NCBI GenBank assembly: GCA_949288455.1
Contig: CASEKF010000003.1
Span: 1 to 28,479 of the forward strand
Source: an uncultured bacterium
GTDB taxonomy: Bacteria; Vulcanimicrobiota; CADAWZ01
DNA: 28,479 bases
Reading direction: 5' to 3'
The number at the start of each line of letters is the position of its first letter. Positions within the stretch are counted from its first letter, which is position 1. Under the pieces are notes generated by a model that made no database searches, was not told the DNA's origin, and saw only the letters and a list, made by a program, of their open reading frames with translations. The position numbers and the translations under genes were made by a program. Shown here piece by piece: positions 15,804-23,228 of the stretch.

Positions 15804-16418
15804 TTACTTTTTAAACATTTTAGAAAAACAATCGTCTACAAATTTTGTAATTGAATATTGCATTTTTTCTATCAAATCCAATATCTTCTGAAAAAAAGCA
15901 AGCAAAGCCTGTTTCCCTTTTTCCATTTCTATAGTCGCTTTAGCGGAATCTGATCCGCCAAATTTTTTATTAAGCTGGTTTAAAGTAGAAGCAAGACTTT
16001 TTTCTAATTCAATTTTCTGTCCGTCTCTCTCTACCGCTACGACTTTGCCCAGTATATTACCGGCGGGAACTATCGGTTCAGGTTCCGTTTGATTGTCTCC
16101 TTTAACTTTAAATTCTCCTTTACCGCTATAGATCGTTTCTATAATTCTCCTAACCATAAACTTATCGTTCTGCCGGAAAAAGACCAAAGCTCCCGATTTT
16201 AAGCTAGATGTCTGTACCGGCACCACTTCGACCAAATCTCCCATATTTATAGTAGGAGCCATTCCTTTGTCAGATACTTTAATTTTTATATATTCTCCCT
16301 TTGACAGCTTTTTTCTCCATTTAGCCATCATATCCAACAATTTCATATCTTGGGATAAGCGTTCTTTATCGCTCACTGGTTCCATGCCAAAATTTTGGTT
16401 TTCTTCAGATTCAGACAT
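15804..16418 (-). CDS. Signal-peptidase-like (S24/S26 fold) protein lacking catalytic residues
   Basis: 204 residues. Residues about 42-130 match the S26/S24 beta-fold: GMAPTINMGDLVEV corresponds to the box normally reading SMxPTxxxGDxV, then a GxLVFFR strand, VRRII, and FKVKGDNQTEPEP leading to ILGKVVAVERDG, closest in layout to the SipW/archaeal branch. The nucleophile Ser is Gly52. The general base (Lys in bacterial type, His in the SipW type) is Arg90. So it is probably not a peptidase. No membrane helix is visible at either end, also unlike signal peptidases; the C-terminal 40 residues form an amphipathic Phe/Met-rich helix that might bind membrane or partners. An AAGGAAGG ribosome-binding site precedes the ATG. 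It follows the HU gene by 51 bases, probably in one operon. The role is unknown; a binding scaffold is my guess. Confidence 0.7.
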   Translation of the reverse strand: MSESEENQNFGMEPVSDKERLSQDMKLLDMMAKWRKKLSKGEYIKIKVSDKGMAPTINMGDLVEVVPVQTSSLKSGALVFFRQNDKFMVRRIIETIYSGKGEFKVKGDNQTEPEPIVPAGNILGKVVAVERDGQKIELEKSLASTLNQLNKKFGGSDSAKATIEMEKGKQALLAFFQKILDLIEKMQYSITKFVDDCFSKMFKK

Positions 16419-16469
16419 AGCAAAACCTTCCTTCAGAATAAATTACAATACCAGACGAAAACGAATTAT

Positions 16470-16793
16470 TTAAGCTTGAACTTTATCCCTAAGGTTTTTC
16501 CCGGGCGAGAATACGGGGATTTTTTTCGCAGGAATTTCTAAATTTTCTTTTGTTCTAGGATTAAGCCCTTTTCTAGCCGCTCGAGTTTTCACATGAAAAG
16601 TTCCAAAGCCTATATATTGAAATTTTCCTCCCTTAGCTAAACAATCTGAAACAGACGCAAAAATTTCTTCGACAATCGCTCTAGTTTGAACTTTAGTAGT
16701 TCCTGTCTTTTCTGCGACAAGACTTACTAAAGTCTCTTTATTAAGCACGGGAGCATTCGCTATTTCGTTATTCTCTTTCGTAAGATTTTCCAC
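16470..16793 (-). CDS. HU/IHF-family DNA-binding protein
   Basis: 107 residues, starting at GTG five bases after AGGAGG. From residue about 18 it matches the HU/IHF fold: NKETLVSLVAEKTG, then the dimer helix, the GFGTFHVKTRAARKG beta-turn with the DNA-intercalating arm NPRTKENLEIPAKK, and FSPGKNLRDKV at the end. The 17-residue N-terminal extension (Glu/Asn-rich) is longer than in standard 90-residue HU. The arm has Leu-Asn-Pro (GLNPRT) where the usual motif is GRNPxT; the intercalating Pro is kept. It bends and compacts DNA in the nucleoid. It is first in a two-gene unit with the S26-like protein. HU and IHF subunits cannot be told apart here. Confidence 0.92.
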   Translation of the reverse strand: MENLTKENNEIANAPVLNKETLVSLVAEKTGTTKVQTRAIVEEIFASVSDCLAKGGKFQYIGFGTFHVKTRAARKGLNPRTKENLEIPAKKIPVFSPGKNLRDKVQA

Positions 16794-16879
16794 TTCTTCC
16801 TCCTATAAATATGCCTTATTTAACTTTTTAATTTCGAGCCGGTAAAAATATATATTTTACAAGTTAAACAGTATTCTCT

Positions 16880-16908
16880 TTTACAATGTTTTTTTCCTTC
16901 TCTATTTT
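16880..16908 (+). promoter_or_regulatory. Possible promoter of cutA
   Basis: TTTACA (16880-16885), a 17-base spacer and TATTTT (16903-16908), about 75 bases before the cutA start. A TTGACA at 16907-16912 matches consensus better, but I find no -10 box at a workable distance from it. Confidence 0.3.
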
Positions 16909-16985
16909 GACAAGGATTTTATATATATCTAGCCGAAAATTTTAAAGTACAGGTATCTTTTAAAAACGGAGGCCTAGAAAAACGC

Positions 16986-17309
16986 ATGAACTCCCCCGTA
17001 ATATTAATAACGGCAGCTTCTTCCGAAGCGGAGGCTGCTAAAATAGCCGAAACTCTCGTAGATAAAAAACTGGCGGCCTGCGCAAGCATCATTCCTTCTA
17101 TAAAATCAATATACAGATGGAAAGGAAAAGTTTGCAAAGAGTTTGAAACAATGGTAATCGCCAAAACGGTAAAAGGCTTGTCTTCAGAAATAATAAAAGA
17201 AATTCAAAGTCTTCATTCATACGAATTGCCTGAAATAATTATAACCGATATATCCGAAGGATTAAAAGATTATTTAACTTGGATTCAAAACGAAACTAAA
17301 ACGCAATAA
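16986..17309 (+). CDS. cutA: CutA-family divalent cation tolerance protein
   Basis: 107 residues, the normal length. It carries the CutA1 signature: ITAASSEAEAAKIAETLVDKKLAACASIIPSIKSIYRWKGKV, then FETMVIAKT and HSYELPEIIITDI near the end. CutA1 proteins form very stable trimers with a ferredoxin-like fold. They were named from copper-tolerance mutants in E. coli, and their true function is still debated. No signal sequence is seen, so it is cytoplasmic. GGAGG lies 13 bases before the ATG, rather far. It diverges from the HU gene and lies 111 bases upstream of the cDPG-synthetase-like gene, with no terminator visible between them, so co-transcription is possible. Confidence 0.93.
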   Translation: MNSPVILITAASSEAEAAKIAETLVDKKLAACASIIPSIKSIYRWKGKVCKEFETMVIAKTVKGLSSEIIKEIQSLHSYELPEIIITDISEGLKDYLTWIQNETKTQ

Positions 17310-17420
17310 AGAATTCGGACATATATCCTTAACGTTTAAATTGATAGAAAATATCTTTATTTACTTAAGCATATGCCGGAATTAATAGAATATTTTATAA
17401 TAAAGGAGATTTGAAATTCT

Positions 17421-18749
17421 ATGGCTACAAAAGTTTTGATTATGGGAGCCGCAGGAAGAGACTTTCATAATTTCAACGTCTTTTACAGGAACAATCCAGC
17501 TTATAAAGTCGTAGCGTTTACCGCTAATCAAATTCCAGATATAGACGGCAGAGTTTATCCTCCGGAACTTGCGGGAGAACTATATCCAGAAGGCATACCT
17601 ATCTATGACGAATCCGAAATTACAAACCTCATCAAAGACTTGCAAGTCGAAGAAGTAATTTTTAGCTATAGCGATATAAATCATAAAGATTTAATGCACA
17701 AAGCGTCAACGGTTCTCGCCGCAGGTCCGTCTTTCAAATTACTTGGACCTAACGACACATGCATTAAATCAAAAGTTCCGATTATTTCGGTATGCGCAGT
17801 CAGAACAGGCGTAGGGAAAAGTCAAACTACAAGAGCAGTAGTAAAGATATTAAGAGAAGAAGGACTTAAAGTAGTTTCAATCCGACATCCAATGCCTTAT
17901 GGTAATCTTGCGGAACAAGCCTGTCAAAGATTTGCGGCTATGGAAGATTTAGACAAATATAAATGTACGATAGAAGAGCGTGAAGAATATGCTCCTCATA
18001 TCGAAGCCGGAAGCATAATTTACGCCGGAGTCGATTATGAAAAAATTCTTCGCGAAGCCGAAAAAGAAGCCGATATAATTCTATGGGACGGAGGAAATAA
18101 TGATTTTCCATTCTATAAAAGCGACTATCAAATAGTACTTGTAGATCCTCTGCGTCCTGGCGACGAAATAGGATATCACCCCGGCGAAACAAATTTAAAA
18201 ATGGCAGATTGCCTAATAGTATGCAAAATAGATTCGGCAACGAAAGAACAACTTGAAACGGTAAGGAAAAATATAAAAGAAAATAACCCTAAAGCAAAGG
18301 TAATAGAAGCCGCTTCTATAGTCACATGCGAAGACGAAACTAAAATTAAGGGTAAAACGGTTCTGGTAGTAGAAGACGGTCCTACGCTTACGCACGGAGA
18401 AATGAGCTACGGAGCCGGAGTAGTGCTATCGAAAAGGCTTGAAGCTAAAGAACTACTGGATCCAAGGCCTTATGCGAAAGGTTCAATAAAGGAAGTGTTT
18501 AAAAAATTTAAACATATAGGCAATTTACTGCCGGCTATGGGATATTCTGACAAGCAAATAAAAGAACTTCAGGAAACAATAGAAGCGGCTCCGTGTGAAG
18601 TATTAGTCATCGGAACTCCTATCGACCTGAGCAAAGTTATCAAATTGACGACTCCATTCGTAAGAGTAGCTTACGAATTAGACGACAAAGTTTTGCCCGA
18701 TTTAAAAAAATGCTTAGAAAACGTAATTAACAAAGCTAAAAATAAATAA
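17421..18749 (+). CDS. Cyclic 2,3-diphosphoglycerate synthetase-like NTPase
   Basis: 442 residues, close to archaeal cDPG synthetase (about 460). The N-terminal 115 residues form a Rossmann-like domain (VLIMGAAGRDFHNFN), followed by a P-loop RTGVGKSQTTR (128-138) and a SIMIBI-type GTPase-like domain with ILWDGGNNDFPF and a conserved GPTLTHGEMSYGAG segment (about 318-331). In methanogens such as Methanothermus the enzyme uses ATP to cyclise 2,3-diphosphoglycerate into cDPG, a thermoprotectant and phosphate store. Bacterial relatives are annotated by similarity, and I know of no firm proof of their reaction. A clear AAAGGAG precedes the ATG, and a 22-bp hairpin follows. It may instead be a GTPase or metal-insertion factor; adjacency to cutA would suit a metal-related job. 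Confidence 0.82.
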   Translation: MATKVLIMGAAGRDFHNFNVFYRNNPAYKVVAFTANQIPDIDGRVYPPELAGELYPEGIPIYDESEITNLIKDLQVEEVIFSYSDINHKDLMHKASTVLAAGPSFKLLGPNDTCIKSKVPIISVCAVRTGVGKSQTTRAVVKILREEGLKVVSIRHPMPYGNLAEQACQRFAAMEDLDKYKCTIEEREEYAPHIEAGSIIYAGVDYEKILREAEKEADIILWDGGNNDFPFYKSDYQIVLVDPLRPGDEIGYHPGETNLKMADCLIVCKIDSATKEQLETVRKNIKENNPKAKVIEAASIVTCEDETKIKGKTVLVVEDGPTLTHGEMSYGAGVVLSKRLEAKELLDPRPYAKGSIKEVFKKFKHIGNLLPAMGYSDKQIKELQETIEAAPCEVLVIGTPIDLSKVIKLTTPFVRVAYELDDKVLPDLKKCLENVINKAKNK

Positions 18750-18766
18750 TTTAATTAAGTTATAGC

Positions 18767-18812
18767 GTATTTTATGATAAAGGCTCTTTCAAGAGCCTTT
18801 ATCATAAAATAC
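18767..18812 (+). terminator. Strong terminator of the cDPG-synthetase-like gene
   Basis: A 22-bp perfect inverted repeat (18767-18788 with 18791-18812) has GGCTCTT/AAGAGCC at the tip and A/T-rich lower stem. It follows the stop by 17 bases and separates the gene from the GAF-phosphatase unit. Confidence 0.85.
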
Positions 18813-18818
18813 TTTTCG

Positions 18819-18867
18819 TTCAACAAGTATTAAAACTTATTTTATATTATGCTCCCCGCATAATATA
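18819..18867 (+). promoter_or_regulatory. Promoter with overlapping palindrome before the GAF phosphatase
   Basis: TTCAAC (18819-18824), an 18-base spacer and TATATT (18843-18848) form a candidate promoter. The -10 lies inside a perfect 10-bp inverted repeat, TATATTATGC-TCCCC-GCATAATATA (18843-18867), which ends four bases before the AAAGG ribosome-binding site. The palindrome could be a repressor operator. If transcription starts further upstream, it would be a hairpin next to the ribosome-binding site. Confidence 0.4.
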
Positions 18868-18883
18868 TAAAAAGGTATTTCAC

Positions 18884-21800
18884 ATGAAAAATGACGCAGA
18901 TACTCCCAAAGGCGATATATCCAAGAATCGACTAGTTTTAAGAAACGGTCTTTTCGCTTCCCGTTTCAACGAAACGCTTCAATACCTTTCAAACATATCA
19001 AATCTAATCTTAAAAACCGTAAAAGAAGCGGCGGAAATAACAAATTCATACCTATCGTTTATATTTTTTTCCGATCCTGATTTAAAAGAAATAAAACAAA
19101 TTACAGCCAATCTACCTTCTAATCGCGTAAAAGATATAATAACGCCGGATTCTCCTCTTGTACGCGCAGCCGCAAAAAAGAAAGCTTCTTTTACAATCTC
19201 CTCAGGCCCTGAACTTCCCAACGGTATAATCTCCGCGGCAGTCGCTCCTATTACATCATTAGCCGAAAATCAAATAATAGGCTACTTTTTCTTTTTATCG
19301 AAAGAAAAAGAGTTTAAATCGGACGATCTGGCGCTAATAGAGTCTATCGCAAAAGAAACGGGATTAGCCGCAGATAATTTAAATAAAATTGAAATACGAG
19401 CTTTAACAGATATGTTCCAAGCTCAAGCTTCTGAAAAATATCATGAATATTTTTCCAAAATAGGAGAAGCTTTTTCTTCGGCTACAGATTTAAATCAAAT
19501 TCTAAATTCTATAGCCGAAATATGCTTAGATTTCACATGCGCCGATTCTGTTTCAGTATCTCTCGTTGAAAAAGATAAAATTATACGTCAAGTTTATTCG
19601 TCTTCATGTAAAAATACGTCCGATATTTCTAATCTGGCAAGACAAAACGGCATAATCGGATGGAAAACGGGAAATATCAAATGCTATACTTCGTTTGAAA
19701 TAGAAAAAAATCATAATAACGCCGCTTGCTACTATATAGGTATACCCATTCTGCATAAAGATGAAATTACCGCTTCCGTAAATATTTATTTTAACAGCGG
19801 AAATGTCAACCTTACTTCGGAACAAATAACAATTCTTGAATCGATCGCAAAACAAGCCGGCTTAGCTATCGAAAACGCAAGAAATTATGAAACGGAACAA
19901 AAAAGAATAAGAGAAGCTTCGGTTCTGTATGAAGGCGTTAGAGCGGTGAGCCAAGCTACAACAATAGAAGAGCTTATGTCCGTAACCATTCAAAAAATGT
20001 CTCAAATAGCTCAAGTTAATAAATGCGCGGTTTTTTTATATGAAAAGGAAAGACATCTGTTTGTATTTGCCTCTGCATCTGAAGTTACAAAATCGCAACT
20101 TATTAAGATTCGAGATTTTCAACTTTCAAGCGACGAAATAGATCCCGACATATGGAATTCATTCACATGCGGCAATCCTCACATCATCAAACTAGGATCT
20201 ATACCGTCTTCTCTGGCGCTCAGACAACTTTTAAGAATTTTAACTCCGGTAGGCGACGCTCTTATTATGCCGTTAATCGCAAGAGAAAAAATAATAGGAG
20301 CAGTGTATCTATATGACTCAAAATTTTCAACGCATTTTAGTTCCTATCAAATAGATCTTCTCAAAACCATCTCAATGCAAATTTCTATCGCTCTTCAGAG
20401 AATCAAGCTTATGACAACTCAAGAGGAGCAAACTCAACAACTTAAAGCTCTGCTTAATATATCTTCTATGCTTCCTTCAGCCAGAAGCGTCAATAAAATA
20501 ATGAGAATAATCGTCGAAAAATCTCTATCTTTAAGACATGTTAACGCTTCCGCTATCATTTATATAAACGACTCCACTCAGGATATTTCGGTAAAAACTA
20601 CAAAAAACTTAAAAGCTAAACTGGCCGAAAGCTCCTTGCAAATAAAAATAGCCAAAACGGCAATTAAAACAAATAAAGCCATTTTAAGCTTAGAGCCTGG
20701 AAAAATTTCCGACGCCGATTTAAAAATGGAATTAAAAGACAATTTGTCTCATATAATATCTATACCTTTTATATCAAAAAGAAAATATATAGGAGCGTTA
20801 AATCTATTTTCAAAACAAGGCGAACTTTTTCATAAAAACGATATAAAATTTTTTAAAAGTTTCGCGGAACAAGCCGCATCGGCAATAAGAAACGCGGATC
20901 ATGAAGCTAATATGAAGAACAAAATGCGAGAACTTGCAATTTTATTTGAATCAAGCAAATCTCTTAACTCTTCTCTGAACAGAGATATGGTCCTAGACAT
21001 TATCGCCAATCAAATGATGCGACATACGAATTCAGACGCTATATCGGTGATGTTGGTAGAGGAAAAAAATCATGCGTTCGGATATGAAAAAGATTTATAC
21101 GTCACTATGTCAATAGGTTTGACAAAAACGTATGAAAAACGACGATTCAACATAAATAAAAGATTAATAAAAGAAGTAATACTTGCAGGTCAGCATATAA
21201 TGAAAACATATTCCGGAATAGGAGACAAAGATTTTCCGGAGCTACTTCTAAACGTAGGCATAAAAACTATTTTAGCGGTCCCTATGGAGCATAGAGGCAA
21301 AATTATTGGTATTCTAAACGTGTATAGAAAAATACCATGGAGCTATGCCGAATCTGAAATAAGTCTTCTGTCCATTTTGGCGAATATGGCCGCAAGCGCA
21401 ATAGAAAACGCTCAAATGTTTGAAAATCAACGAGCGGTCGCGAATATTTTACAATCTATAGTAATGCCTCTTAAAGAATATAAATTTCCGGAAGTAGAAA
21501 TAGGCTATAAATATATACCTTCAGGGGATATATCAGGCGATTATTTTGATCTTATCAATCTCGACAAAAAACGATTTTCAATAGTTATCGCAGACGTGTC
21601 GGGCAAAGGACATTCTGCGGCTATATATACTGTTAGAGTCAAATATCTCCTTAAAGCTTACGCTCTAGCGGGATATAGTCCCAGCGAAATATTAAACAAA
21701 GTCAATTTAAGCATATTGCCTGAAACGGGATCGGAAAAATTTATCAGTTTATTTTACGTAGAAATAAATACGGACGAAAAAACGATCAAATACAGCTCGG

Positions 21801-22138
21801 CCGGACATGAACCGGCTTTAATATATAATTCAGAGGAAGGTAAATCTGAACTTTTATCGACTGAAGGAATGCTTATAGGAATAACAAACGGAGTCGTATA
21901 TCAGCAAAAAGAAAGAAATTATAAAAGCGGAGATATCCTAACTCTTTATACAGACGGCATAACAGAGTCGGTTAATGAACACAACGAACAATTCGGTATT
22001 TCTAAAATAAATACGATTATAGAAAAAAACGCCGGCAAACCGGCGCAATTCATAGCTAATTCAATATATTCAGCCGTACAGAAATACACTAAAAGAAAAC
22101 TGCATGACGATTTTTCTCTGCTAACTTTAAAGTTGTAA
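18884..22138 (+). CDS. Five-GAF-domain SpoIIE-type (PPM) Ser/Thr phosphatase
   Basis: 1084 residues with no membrane helix or signal peptide, so a cytoplasmic sensor. Five GAF-like units can be laid out at about 30-170, 190-335, 350-505, 525-675 and 690-845; most end in a helix of the pattern IAKQAGLAIENA or ILANMAASAIENA, with short coiled linkers between. The C-terminal SpoIIE/RsbU phosphatase (about 865-1084) has its metal-binding acids: GDISGDYFD (881-889), IADVSGKGH (902-910), DGITE (1024-1028) and HDDFSLL (1074-1080). Such proteins dephosphorylate anti-sigma antagonists or similar targets when ligands bind the GAF domains. No STAS or anti-sigma kinase gene is in the window. Five GAF units is more than the one or two usual in RsbU-like proteins. 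The third and fourth units are the most degenerate. It ends four bases from the convergent buk gene. Confidence 0.9.
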   Translation: MKNDADTPKGDISKNRLVLRNGLFASRFNETLQYLSNISNLILKTVKEAAEITNSYLSFIFFSDPDLKEIKQITANLPSNRVKDIITPDSPLVRAAAKKKASFTISSGPELPNGIISAAVAPITSLAENQIIGYFFFLSKEKEFKSDDLALIESIAKETGLAADNLNKIEIRALTDMFQAQASEKYHEYFSKIGEAFSSATDLNQILNSIAEICLDFTCADSVSVSLVEKDKIIRQVYSSSCKNTSDISNLARQNGIIGWKTGNIKCYTSFEIEKNHNNAACYYIGIPILHKDEITASVNIYFNSGNVNLTSEQITILESIAKQAGLAIENARNYETEQKRIREASVLYEGVRAVSQATTIEELMSVTIQKMSQIAQVNKCAVFLYEKERHLFVFASASEVTKSQLIKIRDFQLSSDEIDPDIWNSFTCGNPHIIKLGSIPSSLALRQLLRILTPVGDALIMPLIAREKIIGAVYLYDSKFSTHFSSYQIDLLKTISMQISIALQRIKLMTTQEEQTQQLKALLNISSMLPSARSVNKIMRIIVEKSLSLRHVNASAIIYINDSTQDISVKTTKNLKAKLAESSLQIKIAKTAIKTNKAILSLEPGKISDADLKMELKDNLSHIISIPFISKRKYIGALNLFSKQGELFHKNDIKFFKSFAEQAASAIRNADHEANMKNKMRELAILFESSKSLNSSLNRDMVLDIIANQMMRHTNSDAISVMLVEEKNHAFGYEKDLYVTMSIGLTKTYEKRRFNINKRLIKEVILAGQHIMKTYSGIGDKDFPELLLNVGIKTILAVPMEHRGKIIGILNVYRKIPWSYAESEISLLSILANMAASAIENAQMFENQRAVANILQSIVMPLKEYKFPEVEIGYKYIPSGDISGDYFDLINLDKKRFSIVIADVSGKGHSAAIYTVRVKYLLKAYALAGYSPSEILNKVNLSILPETGSEKFISLFYVEINTDEKTIKYSSAGHEPALIYNSEEGKSELLSTEGMLIGITNGVVYQQKERNYKSGDILTLYTDGITESVNEHNEQFGISKINTIIEKNAGKPAQFIANSIYSAVQKYTKRKLHDDFSLLTLKL

Positions 22139-22142
22139 AAAA

Positions 22143-23225
22143 TTAAACTTCATACCTTAAAGCTTCTTTTAATCCTGTCGCAACCTGCCAAGTTCCATAT
22201 GCGAGAGCTTCCATCTCATATTGTCCCGGGTAAACGAATATTTTCCCCAAAAAAGAAACCTTATCCGAAATCATAGAAATAAGCCGACTGGATTTAGCCA
22301 TAGCCCCGGTAAAAATAATCCCGTCTAACTTGCCGTTTACTACGGGAGCGTAAGAACCTATAGATTTAGCGATATTATATATAAAAGCAGAATAAACTTC
22401 TCCTGCCTTCTTATCTCCTGCTGCGACTCTTCTTTCAACTTCTCTTAAATCGTTAGTTCCAAGCAAAGCTATAAACCCGCTTTGCTTTTGAAGTAAAGTC
22501 AACAGTTCTTTTTTTGAAAGGCCGCTGTCAAAACAAAATTCTACCAATCCTTGAAAAGGCAAAGTTCCGCTTCTTTCAGGAGAAAAAGGAGATTCGCTAT
22601 TTGCATTGCAAACGTCTATAGCTCTTCCTTTTTCAAAACAAGCTATAGTAATCCCGCTTCCAAGATGAACCGCTATAAAATTAGTTTTTGCAACGTCAAA
22701 GCCATGTTCCTCGCAGCATCTTCGTAAAACGGCGCGGCAATTCAATGCATGCCACAAGCTTTTTCTCTCAATTTCCGGACGTCCAGTCATACGAGCTTCA
22801 GGAATAAATTCGTCTACGGATATAGGATCCGTAAAATATGCTTTAACTCCATATCTTACGGCTATTTCCCATCCTATAAGCGAAGATAGAATAGACACAT
22901 GAGCGGTAGCCACCCTCAGAGCTTTCAATTCGCCTATTAAAGCTTCGTCTATTAAATATGTTCCGGCCTTCATAGGTTTTAACGGAACTCCTCTGGCTGC
23001 GACCGCCAAAAGAGACGATACGCCGTTCTTTTCCAAGAAATCTTCTACCGCTTTGCGTCTTATGGGCAACTGTTCCAAGACTCCTCCAGCTTTAGCAAGC
23101 ACTTCCTGAGGATGAAGCAATTCTTGAGAACAAATCTCCGATCCTTCGGAAAATAAAGCTACTCTAGTAGTCATGCTTCCGGAATTTACGACTAAAATGC
23201 AATTATTATTAGTATTTTTATTCAT
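22143..23225 (-). CDS. buk: Butyrate kinase
   Basis: 360 residues, the normal length for the acetate/butyrate kinase family. Features are the N-terminal phosphate loop VVNSGSMTTRVALF (family norm NPGSTSTK), ARGVPLKPMKAGTYL, the HLGSGITIA loop, the PFSPERSGTLP block typical of Buk, and GIIFTGAMAKS near the end. It makes ATP from butyryl phosphate, or another branched or short acyl phosphate, in fermentation. No phosphotransbutyrylase gene is nearby. It is the last gene of the four-gene minus-strand operon. Only three bases separate it from the hutH stop and no ribosome-binding site is evident, so translation is probably coupled. Some NSES-for-GEG changes near residue 155 leave the exact acyl specificity open. 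Confidence 0.92.
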   Translation of the reverse strand: MNKNTNNNCILVVNSGSMTTRVALFSEGSEICSQELLHPQEVLAKAGGVLEQLPIRRKAVEDFLEKNGVSSLLAVAARGVPLKPMKAGTYLIDEALIGELKALRVATAHVSILSSLIGWEIAVRYGVKAYFTDPISVDEFIPEARMTGRPEIERKSLWHALNCRAVLRRCCEEHGFDVAKTNFIAVHLGSGITIACFEKGRAIDVCNANSESPFSPERSGTLPFQGLVEFCFDSGLSKKELLTLLQKQSGFIALLGTNDLREVERRVAAGDKKAGEVYSAFIYNIAKSIGSYAPVVNGKLDGIIFTGAMAKSSRLISMISDKVSFLGKIFVYPGQYEMEALAYGTWQVATGLKEALRYEV

Positions 23226-23228
23226 AAT

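Noticed and set aside
16907-16912. Perfect TTGACA upstream of cutA
   Set aside because: No -10-like hexamer lies 16-18 bases downstream, so I did not call it as the -35 box.
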